DNA from: JBBQXY01 sp038209195
GTDB taxonomy: Bacteria > Chloroflexota > Ktedonobacteria > Ktedonobacterales > Ktedonobacteraceae
DNA length: 64,000 nt
Direction of reading: 5' to 3'
NCBI GenBank assembly: GCA_038209195.1
Contig: JBBQXY010000007.1
Coordinates: 1-64,000 of the forward strand
In this document: positions 26,984-35,362 of the stretch, in pieces
How the letters are laid out: the number at the start of each line of letters is the position of its first letter
Position numbering within the stretch: position 1 is the stretch's first letter
The notes under the pieces: generated by a model
What the model saw: only the letters and a program-made list of their open reading frames with translations
What the model was told of the DNA's origin: nothing
Database searches by the model: none
Position numbers and translations under genes: made by a program

Positions 26984-28713
26984 AGCTTCATTCCTTCTAT
27001 TGATCTCTGATGCACTGGCAGCGTGACCATGAATGTGGCCCCTTGCCCAACCACACTGTGTGCGGTAATCGTCCCGTGGTGCCGTTCGATAATTTTGCGC
27101 ACAACGGCTAACCCGATCCCTGTCCCTTCGTATTCAGTTCGTCCATGCAATCGTTGGAAGACGACGAAGATGCGATCAAGATACTTTTCATCAAAACCAA
27201 TCCCGTTGTCCTTGACCGTGAGAAGGCACTGCTCTTCATTTGTAAGCGCATCGACGCACAATTGAGCAGCAACATGAACAACTGGCGGAATGCTCGGCTT
27301 GTGAAATTTCAACGCGTTAACGATCAGATTCTGTAACAACTGGCGCATCTGTAGTGGATCGGCCTCGATAGTGGGAAGTTGATCAATCTCGACAATTCCT
27401 CGCGTTGTTTGCAAAAGTACTTCCAGATCTGTCACCACCTCGTTCGCAGTCACAGTCAGGTCTACTTGAGAAAATGGCATTGCCTTCGAGGTAACGCGCG
27501 AGAAAAGCAGCAAATCATTGATCAGCACCTGCATTCGTGAAGCTGCTTTGCGCATTCGCTCCAGGTAAGTCTTACCCTCCCCAAGTGTAGGCCCGTACTC
27601 CTCTTCTAAAAGATTGCCGAAAGCCTGTATTTTTCGTAACGGTTCCTGCAAGTCATGGGAGGCCACATAGGCAAAATCTTGCAGTTCTTGATTGCTACGC
27701 TGGAGTTCAGTATTGAGCTGGCGTAGCGTCTCCGTTGACTCTGAGAGAGCCAGGGTTCGCTCGACCACCATTACCTCCAGGTTTGTACTGAAATCTTGCA
27801 AATGCTGGTAGATGCGGGCGTTTTCCATAGCGAGGGAGGCGCGACTCGCTAGCTCCTCCGCCATAGCAAGATCGGTCGGCGTGTAATGTCGCTTCGTCTC
27901 TGTAGTCACGAGCGTGATAGCCCCGATTCCCTGTTCCTGTACTACCAGGGGGACGGTAATGGCGGAAGAAAGACCAATGGAGCGTATGAGTGCCAGTTCT
28001 TGTTCGTCTTTTGCGGCAGCAGCCAGAAGCTCATCGGGAATATACGGGAAGAACTCAGCTTTCCTGTTGCGTAGGACAGCGGCGACTCCGCTGGGAGCAT
28101 CGGGATCAAACGGCGTCGCTTCACTGAATTGATAGGCCCAGGCCACTTTCTCCGGGTCGACATGCGTGATGACTAAAGGATATAACGTTCCATCCTCATT
28201 GAGGAGGTCTACACGGCACCAATCTGCCACCATCGGGACGGCACGCTGGGCAACCTGTACAAGCACTTCCTTATAGTTGAGCGAAGAAACAAGCAGTTTA
28301 CTAGCCTCGGTCAGGAAGCGCAGGTGCTGCAATGTACGCTTGAGGTCAGTGATATCGCGATTGACCTCTAAAATTGTCATTGCTGCGTGCTGTGATTTCT
28401 CCAGGACAATCCAGCGACTTTCGACAATGAGCGGGGTTCCATCACGCCTGCTTTGTTCCAGTTCGCCTTCCCAGATACCTTTTTCATGGAGGGTATGTTC
28501 AATTTCTCCTCGTGGGAACGTGGATTGCGTGCCCAGTAGCGTATCCAGGTTGTGTCCAAGGGCCTCCTGTTCAGACCAGCCGTAAAGCGTGGACGCTCCA
28601 GGATTCCAAAAGAGTACGCGACCATTATCATCATGTACGATGAAGGCATCGTGGGCTACTTGAAAGAGAGCGGCTTGCCAATTATAGAGCTGATCGGCCT
28701 CTTTGCTTTCCAT
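26980..28713 (-). CDS. PAS-GAF sensor histidine kinase
   Basis: Starting at ATG 28713 the protein has 577 residues. It has a PAS domain (about 10-125; HDNGRVLFWNPGASTLYGW) and a GAF domain (about 140-300). A HisKA domain has the phospho-acceptor His in YVASHDLQEPLRKI. The HATPase_c domain has VKDNGIGFD and GTGIGLAVV. No membrane span is visible, so it is a cytoplasmic sensor. The GAF part lacks an obvious chromophore Cys motif. A GTG 48 bases upstream is in frame but less likely. It is first in an operon with two receiver proteins, its likely phosphorylation partners. Confidence 0.85.
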   Translation of the reverse strand: MESKEADQLYNWQAALFQVAHDAFIVHDDNGRVLFWNPGASTLYGWSEQEALGHNLDTLLGTQSTFPRGEIEHTLHEKGIWEGELEQSRRDGTPLIVESRWIVLEKSQHAAMTILEVNRDITDLKRTLQHLRFLTEASKLLVSSLNYKEVLVQVAQRAVPMVADWCRVDLLNEDGTLYPLVITHVDPEKVAWAYQFSEATPFDPDAPSGVAAVLRNRKAEFFPYIPDELLAAAAKDEQELALIRSIGLSSAITVPLVVQEQGIGAITLVTTETKRHYTPTDLAMAEELASRASLAMENARIYQHLQDFSTNLEVMVVERTLALSESTETLRQLNTELQRSNQELQDFAYVASHDLQEPLRKIQAFGNLLEEEYGPTLGEGKTYLERMRKAASRMQVLINDLLLFSRVTSKAMPFSQVDLTVTANEVVTDLEVLLQTTRGIVEIDQLPTIEADPLQMRQLLQNLIVNALKFHKPSIPPVVHVAAQLCVDALTNEEQCLLTVKDNGIGFDEKYLDRIFVVFQRLHGRTEYEGTGIGLAVVRKIIERHHGTITAHSVVGQGATFMVTLPVHQRSIEGMKL

Positions 28714-29070
28714 ATATCCGTTCTTAACCCTTCCCAATGCTAAAATAAAGTGTGGCGACACTGTGCCCTGTTCCGCATAGGTGCGTGAATAGGTTCACAA
28801 AAGTCAAAATCTCCCTCTGGACAGGAAGACAGGCACCCTAAGCCCCCTTTTCTGGCTGCACTATAACTCTACAGGAACTGCTCACAGATCTGTGGGTCTA
28901 TACGAAGTATACGGGATAGTGTCAACGGCAGGAATAGATGTAGGAATTGTTTGATGGCAAGTGATATGCTACGATATATTCTATTGACGCAGTCTGAAGG
29001 CTCGTGAGTCGCATGCCTTGACCTATTCATCTTGTTGAGACGTGTACTCCTAGCCATAGGAGAAAATAAA
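28714..29070. other. Divergent intergenic region between sensor kinase and S9 peptidase genes
   Basis: About 360 bases with no gene. It contains the candidate S9 promoter at 28947-28975 and a CTCACAGATCTGTGG palindrome near 28880. Nothing else stands out. Confidence 0.4.
28947..28975 (+). promoter_or_regulatory. Candidate sigma-A promoter for the S9 peptidase gene
   Basis: TTGTTT at 28947-28952 and TACGAT at 28970-28975 are separated by 17 bases, about 95 bases before the start codon. Each hexamer has two mismatches, so support is moderate. Confidence 0.3.
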
Positions 29071-31110
29071 ATGTCACGATCTATCACAGTAGAGGATTTG
29101 TACGATATCAAGCTGCTCAGCGAACCTCGCATCTCACCTGATGGGCGGCGCGTTGCTTTTGTCGTCACGACCATTGACGATCGAACCTACGCGTATCGTT
29201 CGGCGATTTGGTTCGTCTCAACTGAGGGGGGAGAGACGAAACGCTTCATTGGTGGACAGGGCAATGCGCATACTCCGTGTTGGTCTCCTGATGGGCGTTG
29301 GTTAGCTTTCGTCTCTGACCGCGTGGGTGAGCAAGCAGGGAAGGATGAGAAAGAGCAAAAGAGGCGTGGCAAAGGCAAACCACAAATCTGGCTTATCCCG
29401 ACCGATGGTGGCGAAGCGTTCCAACTGACCTTCATGCCACATGGTGCCTCACATCCAATGTGGTCGCCCGATAACAGGCACCTGCTCTTTAGTGCGCCCA
29501 TTGGCCCGTTGGACGAAGAGACGGAAGAAGGGAAACTGCTTCCCAAGGCGCGAGTGATCGATAGGCTCTGGTATCGTCTTGACGGTGTCGGATATATCTA
29601 TGAGCGACGCCAGCACCTCTTCTTGCTAGCTGCGACTGGCGGTGTGCCGCTGCAACTCACGGATGGCGATTGGGATGATAGCGAGGCGGTATGGTCGCCG
29701 GATGGCAGCCATATTGCCTTCGTTTCCAGTCGTGAGGATGATCGCTGGCGTTCCCCTAATCCTGACCTCTATACTCTCTCGATAGAGCAGGAGAGCGTGG
29801 GTGCATTACGTTGCCTGACGGATGGCAGTATCGCTTGCAGCGCGCCCTCGTGGTCGCCTGACAGCAAGACACTGGCCTTTGTCGCCGGGCTCAAACTGCG
29901 TTCAGCCGGGCAATTGTATCTCTACACGATTGCCGCCGATGCCGAGCGCGGCCCAGCTCGCTGTCTTACTCACGATTTTGAAGGCACCTGCATGGATTGG
30001 ACGAACAGCGATATAGGCGATGAGCATCTCATTCCGCGACCGGCCTGGTCGCCAGATGGCAAGACGCTCTATGTCCTGGCGGCGCAGCGCGGGGCCTCAC
30101 GACTGTTTGCTGTTCCTACCAGTGACGCGGAAGCGCAGCCGCAACCGCTGACGCTCACACCCGGCAACGTCCATGTGAGGGATTTCAGCGTCGATGCCTC
30201 TACGGAGCAATTGGCACTCCTGCTTGCAGACGCGACCCGTCCACAAGAAATATGTATCGGTTCAACCTCTGCGCTGGGAACATTGCAGCGCTTGACAAAC
30301 TTTAACGCCGCACTCTTCGCGGAACTCGCACTTTCAAGTCCCGAATATATGCCATACCAGGGCGCGGATGGTTGGCCCATGGATGGCTGGATTCTCAAAC
30401 CGCCTGACTTTGATGCGGGAAAACAGTACCCGTTAATAGTGGAGATTCATGGTGGTCCTCACACGCAATACGGCTACGGCTTCTTCCACGAGATGCAATT
30501 GTTGACTGCGGCTGGCTATGTTGTGTTCTATAGCAACCCACGAGGTAGTTGTGGCTATGGCTATGACTTCGCGCTGTCGGTTCGTGGTGCTTGGGGCGAG
30601 AAAGACTCGCTGGACATTATGGCGGGCGTTGATGCACTGCTCCAAAAGGGTTACATAGATGAGCGGCGCATGGGTGTTACTGGCGGTAGTTATGGCGGTT
30701 TCATGACCAACTGGTTGATCGGTCATACTGATCGTTTCAAGGCAGCGGTGACTGACCGCTCTGTGGTCAATCTGGCTTCGGATTTCGGCAGTAGCGATTT
30801 TGGCTGGATGTTTGCCGACGATGAACTGGAGACAACGCCATGGGAAAACCTGGAACGTTACATGCACATGTCGCCAATTCACTACGTGCAGCATATGCAT
30901 ACCCCTTTACTCATTCTTCACAGTGAGCAGGATTTGCGCTGCAACATTGAGCAAGCCGAACAATTGTTTGCCGTGTTGAAGTACCTGGGGCGCGAGGTAC
31001 TCTTCGTGCGCTTCGAGAACCAGAGCCATGGCCTCTCACGTGGCGGTCATCCAAAGTTACGCCTCGAGCGTCTCCGCCACATTCTCGGATGGTTTGAGAA
31101 GTATTTGTAA
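29071..31110 (+). CDS. S9 prolyl oligopeptidase family / acylaminoacyl peptidase
   Basis: From ATG 29071 (ATAGGAG site upstream) the protein has 679 residues. The N-terminal part is a TolB-like beta-propeller with repeated WSPDGR/AWSPDGK motifs (about 12-390). The C-terminal alpha/beta hydrolase domain has the triad S540 (GGSYGGF), D621 (SEQDLR) and H653 (QSHGLS). No signal peptide is present, so it should act on short or acylated peptides in the cytoplasm. With the tricorn protease it suggests active peptide turnover. The YhdH-type gene follows after 27 bases. Confidence 0.88.
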   Translation: MSRSITVEDLYDIKLLSEPRISPDGRRVAFVVTTIDDRTYAYRSAIWFVSTEGGETKRFIGGQGNAHTPCWSPDGRWLAFVSDRVGEQAGKDEKEQKRRGKGKPQIWLIPTDGGEAFQLTFMPHGASHPMWSPDNRHLLFSAPIGPLDEETEEGKLLPKARVIDRLWYRLDGVGYIYERRQHLFLLAATGGVPLQLTDGDWDDSEAVWSPDGSHIAFVSSREDDRWRSPNPDLYTLSIEQESVGALRCLTDGSIACSAPSWSPDSKTLAFVAGLKLRSAGQLYLYTIAADAERGPARCLTHDFEGTCMDWTNSDIGDEHLIPRPAWSPDGKTLYVLAAQRGASRLFAVPTSDAEAQPQPLTLTPGNVHVRDFSVDASTEQLALLLADATRPQEICIGSTSALGTLQRLTNFNAALFAELALSSPEYMPYQGADGWPMDGWILKPPDFDAGKQYPLIVEIHGGPHTQYGYGFFHEMQLLTAAGYVVFYSNPRGSCGYGYDFALSVRGAWGEKDSLDIMAGVDALLQKGYIDERRMGVTGGSYGGFMTNWLIGHTDRFKAAVTDRSVVNLASDFGSSDFGWMFADDELETTPWENLERYMHMSPIHYVQHMHTPLLILHSEQDLRCNIEQAEQLFAVLKYLGREVLFVRFENQSHGLSRGGHPKLRLERLRHILGWFEKYL

Positions 31111-31137
31111 TAAAGTTCAATGAGGAGCATCAGAACT

Positions 31138-32139
31138 ATGTCAGCAACATTCAAAGCCTTTGTCGTCGATAAGAAAGAAGCAGCTTTCACTGCGGCCTTC
31201 AAAGATATCACGCGGACTGATCTGCCCGCTGGTGAGGTACTGGTCAAGGTGGCCTACACGAGTGTTAATTATAAGGATGGGCTGGCCTCCATTCCAGACG
31301 GCAAAATTGTACGCAACTATCCTTTTGTGCCTGGTATCGATTTGGCGGGCGTAGTGGTCGAGTCCAGTGAAGACAGCTTCCAACCCGGTGATGAAGTGAT
31401 CGTTACCAGCTATGCACTTGGTGTCTCCCACTATGGCGGGTTTAGTGAATATGCTCGTGTCAAGGCCGAATGGGTGGTACCGTTGCCTGCTGGTCTGACG
31501 CTTAAAGAGGCTATGGCCTTGGGCACGGCTGGTTTCACCGCTGCCCTTTCGGTGCATAAGCTGGAGCTCAACGGCCTCACTCCGCAGCATGGGCCAGTAT
31601 TAATCACTGGTGCAAGTGGAGGACTGGGCAGTATTGCGATCAGTATCCTCAAAAACCTGGGCTATACGGTGGCAGCGAGTACAGGCCGGGAGTCGGAGCA
31701 TGCCTATCTCAAAGCACTCGGCGCGGATGATATCTTGACCCGTGCGGAAACGAGCGCGGAGAGCAACCGTCCTATGGAGAAAGATCGCTGGGCTGGCAGT
31801 GTTGATGCCGTTGGAGGGGCGACGTTAGCCTATCTGCTCCGTGCTACCAGCATCGGTGGTTCAATTGCCGCCTGTGGCAACACTGGTGGCGCGAATGTCA
31901 ACACAACGGTCTTCCCATTCATCCTGCGCGGTGTGAACCTGTTGGGCATCGATTCCGTCAACTGTCCCATGGCTTTACGTCGCACGATCTGGGAACACCT
32001 TGCCAGCGACTATAAGCCTCAGCACCTTCTCGATCTTGTTGCACACGAAGCTCCGTTCGAGGAACTACCCCAAGCCCTGTCTGCCATCCTCAAAGGGGGA
32101 ATCAGAGGCCGCACTATTATTAAGATCGCCACCTTGTAG
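31138..32139 (+). CDS. YhdH/AcuI-type NADPH:quinone / acrylyl-CoA reductase
   Basis: The 333-residue protein is a zinc-free medium-chain dehydrogenase/reductase. Signatures are VAYTSVNYKDGLA near the start, FVPGIDLAGVV, the GTAGFTAALSV stretch and the Rossmann segment ITGASGGLGSIA. The YhdH/YhfP group includes acrylyl-CoA reductase AcuI; the true substrate is not shown. ATG 31138 is chosen for the GAGGAG site 10 bases upstream. It may be co-transcribed with the S9 peptidase and ends at a long hairpin shared with leuA. Confidence 0.83.
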   Translation: MSATFKAFVVDKKEAAFTAAFKDITRTDLPAGEVLVKVAYTSVNYKDGLASIPDGKIVRNYPFVPGIDLAGVVVESSEDSFQPGDEVIVTSYALGVSHYGGFSEYARVKAEWVVPLPAGLTLKEAMALGTAGFTAALSVHKLELNGLTPQHGPVLITGASGGLGSIAISILKNLGYTVAASTGRESEHAYLKALGADDILTRAETSAESNRPMEKDRWAGSVDAVGGATLAYLLRATSIGGSIAACGNTGGANVNTTVFPFILRGVNLLGIDSVNCPMALRRTIWEHLASDYKPQHLLDLVAHEAPFEELPQALSAILKGGIRGRTIIKIATL

Positions 32140-32157
32140 AGTTGAGCTTTTTCATTA

Positions 32158-32217
32158 CAACGGGGAATGCCCGTGGTGGGTGCCATGCATGGCGCACACC
32201 ACGGGCATTCCCCGTTG
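32158..32217. terminator. Long perfect hairpin between convergent YhdH-type and leuA genes
   Basis: Arms 32158-32178 and 32197-32217 are perfectly complementary over 21 bp. After one mismatch the stem continues through the palindrome GCCATGCATGGC, so the whole structure is close to 29 bp. There is no T-run on either strand. Its location between two converging stop codons suggests a bidirectional transcription end or barrier. Confidence 0.6.
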
Positions 32218-32235
32218 CACTGTTACCAACCTTGC

Positions 32236-33954
32236 CTATTGTTGTGAGCGATTGAGCGCACTGAGGATAGCTTTCACGGCTGCCAGTTCGATATTCGTGT
32301 CGGTCGCGGCACCAAAGAACGTGCGACCAGAAGGCACTTGAATCTGGATATAGGCGATGGCCTTTGCCTTTGCACCTTCCGCGAGTGCGTGCGCTGTATA
32401 GGAGAGCACCTTAATATCGGCAACATCGCCCTGGTTGAGTGCCTGCACAAACGCATCAATAGGGCCGTTGCCACGACCATGCAGTTCGCGCACAATACCA
32501 TCAACGGAAATGCGCGCTGTACATGGAAAGATCGTTGAGCCATCTGGCTGCACTATTTCCTCGACGTGGAACGACTCGAAAGCAAAAGGCTCGCTGCGGT
32601 GCAGGTACTCCTGATCGAAGGCTTGGAATATCTGTGTCCCCGAAAGTTCCTCGCCGCATTCATCGGCCATCGTTTTGATGATCCTGCCGAGCTCAACATG
32701 CATGCCCTTGGGCAATTGGTAGCCGAACTCGGTCTCCATCACATACGCCACACCACCCTTCCCTGACTGCGAGTTGATACGAATAATCGCCTCATACGAA
32801 CGACCAATATCCTTTGGGTCGATGGGCAGATAAGGCACCTGCCACAACGCATCGGCGTTGCTGTCCTGGGCCGTCATACCTTTATTGATCGCGTCCTGAT
32901 GTGAGCCGGAGAACGCGGTAAAGACCAGTTCACCTGCATAGGGGTGACGAATCGGCACGGCAAGTCGTGTGCATTTCTCAGTAACGGCCTGGATTGCACT
33001 CAAATCGCTAAAGTCCAGGCCAGAATCAATGCCCTGTACATACATATTGAGTGCTACGGTCACGATGTCCACGTTGCCGGTCCGTTCGCCATTCCCAAAA
33101 AGTGTCCCTTCAACACGATCCGCTCCTGCCAGCAAACCTAACTCTGTACAGGCGACCCCTGTGCCGCGATCATTGTGGGTGTGCAAGCTGATGATGGCTG
33201 TTTCGCGATTGCGCAGGTGCCGACAAAACCATTCGATCTGGTCTGCATGGTGATTGGGTGTGGCGACCTCAACAGTGACTGGAAGATTCAGGATGATCTT
33301 GTTCTCAAGTGTTGGCTGCCACACATCGACAACAGCTTCGCATATCTCAAGTGCGAAATCTACTTCGGTTGACGAAAAGCTTTCGGGCGAGTACTCGAAG
33401 GTGATCTGTGTTTCAGGTAGCGTTGGTACGAGCTCTTTCACAAGTTTCGCGCCGCGTGCGGCAATTTGAATGATGTCTGGCTTCTCCAAGCCAAAAACGA
33501 CCCGCCGTTGCAGGGGTGAGGTCGAGTTATAGAGGTGGACAATGGCCTTCTTTGCCCCACGCAGCGACTCAAAAGTACGCGTAATTAACTCATCGCGAGC
33601 CTGTACGAGTACCTGGATCGTGACATCATCAGGAATGCGCTGCTCCTCAATGAGCAGGCGTACAAAGTCAAATTCGATCTGGGAGGACGAAGGGAAGCCG
33701 ACCTCGATCTCTTTGAAGCCAATATCAATCAGGAGTTGGAACATCTCCATTTTTTCCCTGATGCCCATTGGAATTGGTAATGCCTGATTACCATCACGCA
33801 AATCAACGCTGCACCAAGTGGGCGCGCTCGTAATCGTATGGGAAGGCCATTGCCGGTCCGGCAGATCAATGGGCGGGAAGGGTTGATATTTAGTAATTGT
33901 GCCCTTTTGCATACCGCCCTGTACTCGTGTGCGAGAAATCACTTCTTTCAGCAT
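32236..33954 (-). CDS. leuA: 2-isopropylmalate synthase (long, LeuA type II)
   Basis: The 572-residue enzyme condenses acetyl-CoA with 2-oxoisovalerate, the first committed step of leucine synthesis. The N-terminus (YQPFPPIDLPDRQWP, then WCSVDLRDGNQAL) is typical of the long actinobacterial-type LeuA. The metal and catalytic motif HTHNDRGTGVA and GNGERTGNVD lie in the barrel. The C-terminal regulatory domain (about 440-572) ends with a DTNIELAAVKAILSALN segment and should bind leucine. ATG 33954 has AAGGGG 6 bases upstream; an upstream ATG at 33993 lacks one. A 550-base leader with attenuator features precedes it. Confidence 0.9.
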   Translation of the reverse strand: MLKEVISRTRVQGGMQKGTITKYQPFPPIDLPDRQWPSHTITSAPTWCSVDLRDGNQALPIPMGIREKMEMFQLLIDIGFKEIEVGFPSSSQIEFDFVRLLIEEQRIPDDVTIQVLVQARDELITRTFESLRGAKKAIVHLYNSTSPLQRRVVFGLEKPDIIQIAARGAKLVKELVPTLPETQITFEYSPESFSSTEVDFALEICEAVVDVWQPTLENKIILNLPVTVEVATPNHHADQIEWFCRHLRNRETAIISLHTHNDRGTGVACTELGLLAGADRVEGTLFGNGERTGNVDIVTVALNMYVQGIDSGLDFSDLSAIQAVTEKCTRLAVPIRHPYAGELVFTAFSGSHQDAINKGMTAQDSNADALWQVPYLPIDPKDIGRSYEAIIRINSQSGKGGVAYVMETEFGYQLPKGMHVELGRIIKTMADECGEELSGTQIFQAFDQEYLHRSEPFAFESFHVEEIVQPDGSTIFPCTARISVDGIVRELHGRGNGPIDAFVQALNQGDVADIKVLSYTAHALAEGAKAKAIAYIQIQVPSGRTFFGAATDTNIELAAVKAILSALNRSQQ

Positions 33955-34150
33955 GTAACACCCCTTGTTGTAATGTGTGATGACGTATGGCACACGCTTA
34001 AATGCGTTAGTATCGATGCCATACGCTGTGACAAGTGCTATGAGACCTATAAATGCACAATAAAATAGAGAACCTTTCAGCCATATGGAAGGTCCTCTAG
34101 AGGAAACCTACTTTGGGTTGGGGCAACGCGTTGTCCCAGTTTTGCCCTTC

Positions 34151-34444
34151 CTATGCTGTGTTTGTGGCTAGCCTCGTTGTAAGCCCTACCAGATTCTGTA
34201 GCCCGATTATTCTGGTAAGGCCGAGAAGGATGAGACAAGTAAGGAGGAGTGCAAAAAATAATAATGCGCATAAAAAAACCAGTGCCAAGGCACCGGTTTC
34301 AATGCAAGAAATGCTTACCACTGTTACTATAATAACAGCAGCACGTACGCTTACCATTGGAACAGATACAGAGAAAGGCAAGCGTTTCACGCAATCTTGA
34401 CCAGCACGTTTCATGCTGAGTATGCTTTCTGATGCTGCCAACAT
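34151..34444 (-). CDS. Leader ORF rich in Ile/Val/Leu codons, upstream of leuA
   Basis: The frame from ATG 34444 has 97 codons, with a weak GAGAAAAG site. Its centre reads AAVIIVTVVSISCIETGALA, with eight Ile/Val codons in fifteen, immediately before the terminator hairpin. The terminator itself encodes TGALALVFL. The rest downstream is hydrophobic and may be only read-through. A shorter start at 34357 is possible. I take the Ile/Val-rich part as a control peptide and not as a protein with its own function. Confidence 0.45.
   Translation of the reverse strand: MLAASESILSMKRAGQDCVKRLPFSVSVPMVSVRAAVIIVTVVSISCIETGALALVFLCALLFFALLLTCLILLGLTRIIGLQNLVGLTTRLATNTA
34272..34298 (-). terminator. Intrinsic terminator inside the leuA leader
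   Basis: On the minus strand AACCGGTGCC, a 2-base TT turn and GGCACTGGTT form a 10 bp stem with one G-U pair, followed directly by seven T. This is the best rho-independent terminator in the window. It lies about 320 bases before leuA, inside the leader frame, so it can only make sense as a conditional terminator. Confidence 0.75.
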
Positions 34445-34511
34445 TACTTTTCTCTTTTCTGCTCTACAATCTAATAAGCCACTGTGCTGATGCCCTGTAT
34501 TTACTGCTTCG

Positions 34512-34541
34512 AGAATACATCAACGGTTGAATGTTTGTCAA
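34512..34541 (-). promoter_or_regulatory. Sigma-A-like promoter of the leuA leader
   Basis: On the minus strand a perfect TTGACA (34536-34541) and TATTCT (34512-34517) are 18 bases apart. Transcription would begin near 34505, about 60 bases before the leader frame. Confidence 0.5.
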
Positions 34542-34585
34542 CCTCTTCAATTGACCGTGGACATACACCTTACCTTAGCACGAAG

Positions 34586-34591
34586 TATAAT
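34586..34591 (+). promoter_or_regulatory. Candidate -10 element of the cyclase gene
   Basis: A perfect TATAAT lies 50 bases before the ATG at 34641. No good -35 hexamer is at the right distance. Confidence 0.3.
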
Positions 34592-34640
34592 GGTGTATAG
34601 TTAACGAAAGAGTCCCATGAAGTAAGGAGCAACTCAGATA

Positions 34641-35279
34641 ATGGCAGAAGATTGGATAGATATATCAGTTCCACTGCAAACAGGTATGGCATGTTGGCCA
34701 GGCAATCCATCTGTTTTGATTGAACGGACGGAGGCTATCGACCGCGGTGATATGGCGAATGTCTCAAAGCTCTCCTTAGGAGCGCATACAGGAACACACA
34801 TGGATGCTCCTGTCCACTTTTTACCGCATGGCAAGGGCATCGATACAATGCCATTGAATGCCGCGATTGGCCTGTGTCGGGTGATCGAGATAAATGATAG
34901 CGAGTCGATCAAGCCTGCTGAGCTTCACGCGCATCAGATTCAGCGTGGCGAGCGGATTCTTTTCAAGACGAAGAACTCTACACGCTGTTGGCAAACCGAT
35001 GATTTCGTGAAGGATTTTGTTTATATTTCTCGTGAGGCGGCGCAATACCTTGCCGCGCAACAGATACAGACGGTCGGTGTTGACTACCTCTCCGTTGGTG
35101 GGTTTTACAAGGATGGCGTCGAGACGCACCATGCCTTGCTTTCGGCAGATATCTGGATCATCGAGGGCCTCAACCTATCAAGTGTAGAGCCAGGAACGTA
35201 TGAATTGATCTGTCTTCCATTACGGATAACGGGAGGCGATGGCGCACCATCTCGTGCCATTTTGCGACCAGCTTTGTAG
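34641..35279 (+). CDS. Cyclase / kynurenine formamidase-like metal hydrolase
   Basis: The 212-residue protein has the cyclase-family metal motif HTGTHMDAPVHF (49-60). DISVPLQTGMACWPGNP at the start and VGVDYLSVGGF later are also typical. KynB-type members hydrolyse N-formylkynurenine, but other members act on cyclic amides. No kynurenine pathway gene is nearby, so the substrate is open. AAGGAG precedes the ATG, and a good terminator follows. Confidence 0.8.
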   Translation: MAEDWIDISVPLQTGMACWPGNPSVLIERTEAIDRGDMANVSKLSLGAHTGTHMDAPVHFLPHGKGIDTMPLNAAIGLCRVIEINDSESIKPAELHAHQIQRGERILFKTKNSTRCWQTDDFVKDFVYISREAAQYLAAQQIQTVGVDYLSVGGFYKDGVETHHALLSADIWIIEGLNLSSVEPGTYELICLPLRITGGDGAPSRAILRPAL

Positions 35280-35310
35280 CGAGGTGGCATTGCTTGATGT
35301 TTCGTTTTCA

Positions 35311-35340
35311 GGCTCACTCGTCGCGAGTGGGCCTTTCTGT
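35311..35340 (+). terminator. Intrinsic terminator after the cyclase gene
   Basis: GGCTCACTCG and CGAGTGGGCC form a 10 bp stem with one G-U pair and a 3-base loop, followed by TTTCTGTTT, 30 bases after the stop codon. Confidence 0.7.
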
Positions 35341-35362
35341 TTAACACCGAGGAAATGAAGAT

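Larger units (their letters stand above)
33955..34511 (-). promoter_or_regulatory. Long leuA mRNA leader, probable branched-chain amino acid attenuator
   Basis: On the minus strand the region runs from a sigma-A-like promoter (34512-34541) through an Ile/Val/Leu-rich leader frame and an intrinsic terminator (34272-34298) to the leuA start. Two further structures are possible nearer the gene. One is a hairpin of AGAGGACCTT with AAGGTTCTCT followed by ATTTTATT, near 34052-34090. The other is a 9 bp stem of CGTATGGCA with TGCCATACG near 33980-34025. I see no T-box consensus. The parts fit translation-coupled attenuation by branched-chain amino acid supply. Confidence 0.55.

Noticed and set aside
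33955..34511. T-box riboswitch upstream of leuA
   Set aside because: I could not find the T-box consensus or an antiterminator of that type, while the Ile/Val-rich leader frame and adjacent terminator fit peptide-mediated attenuation better.
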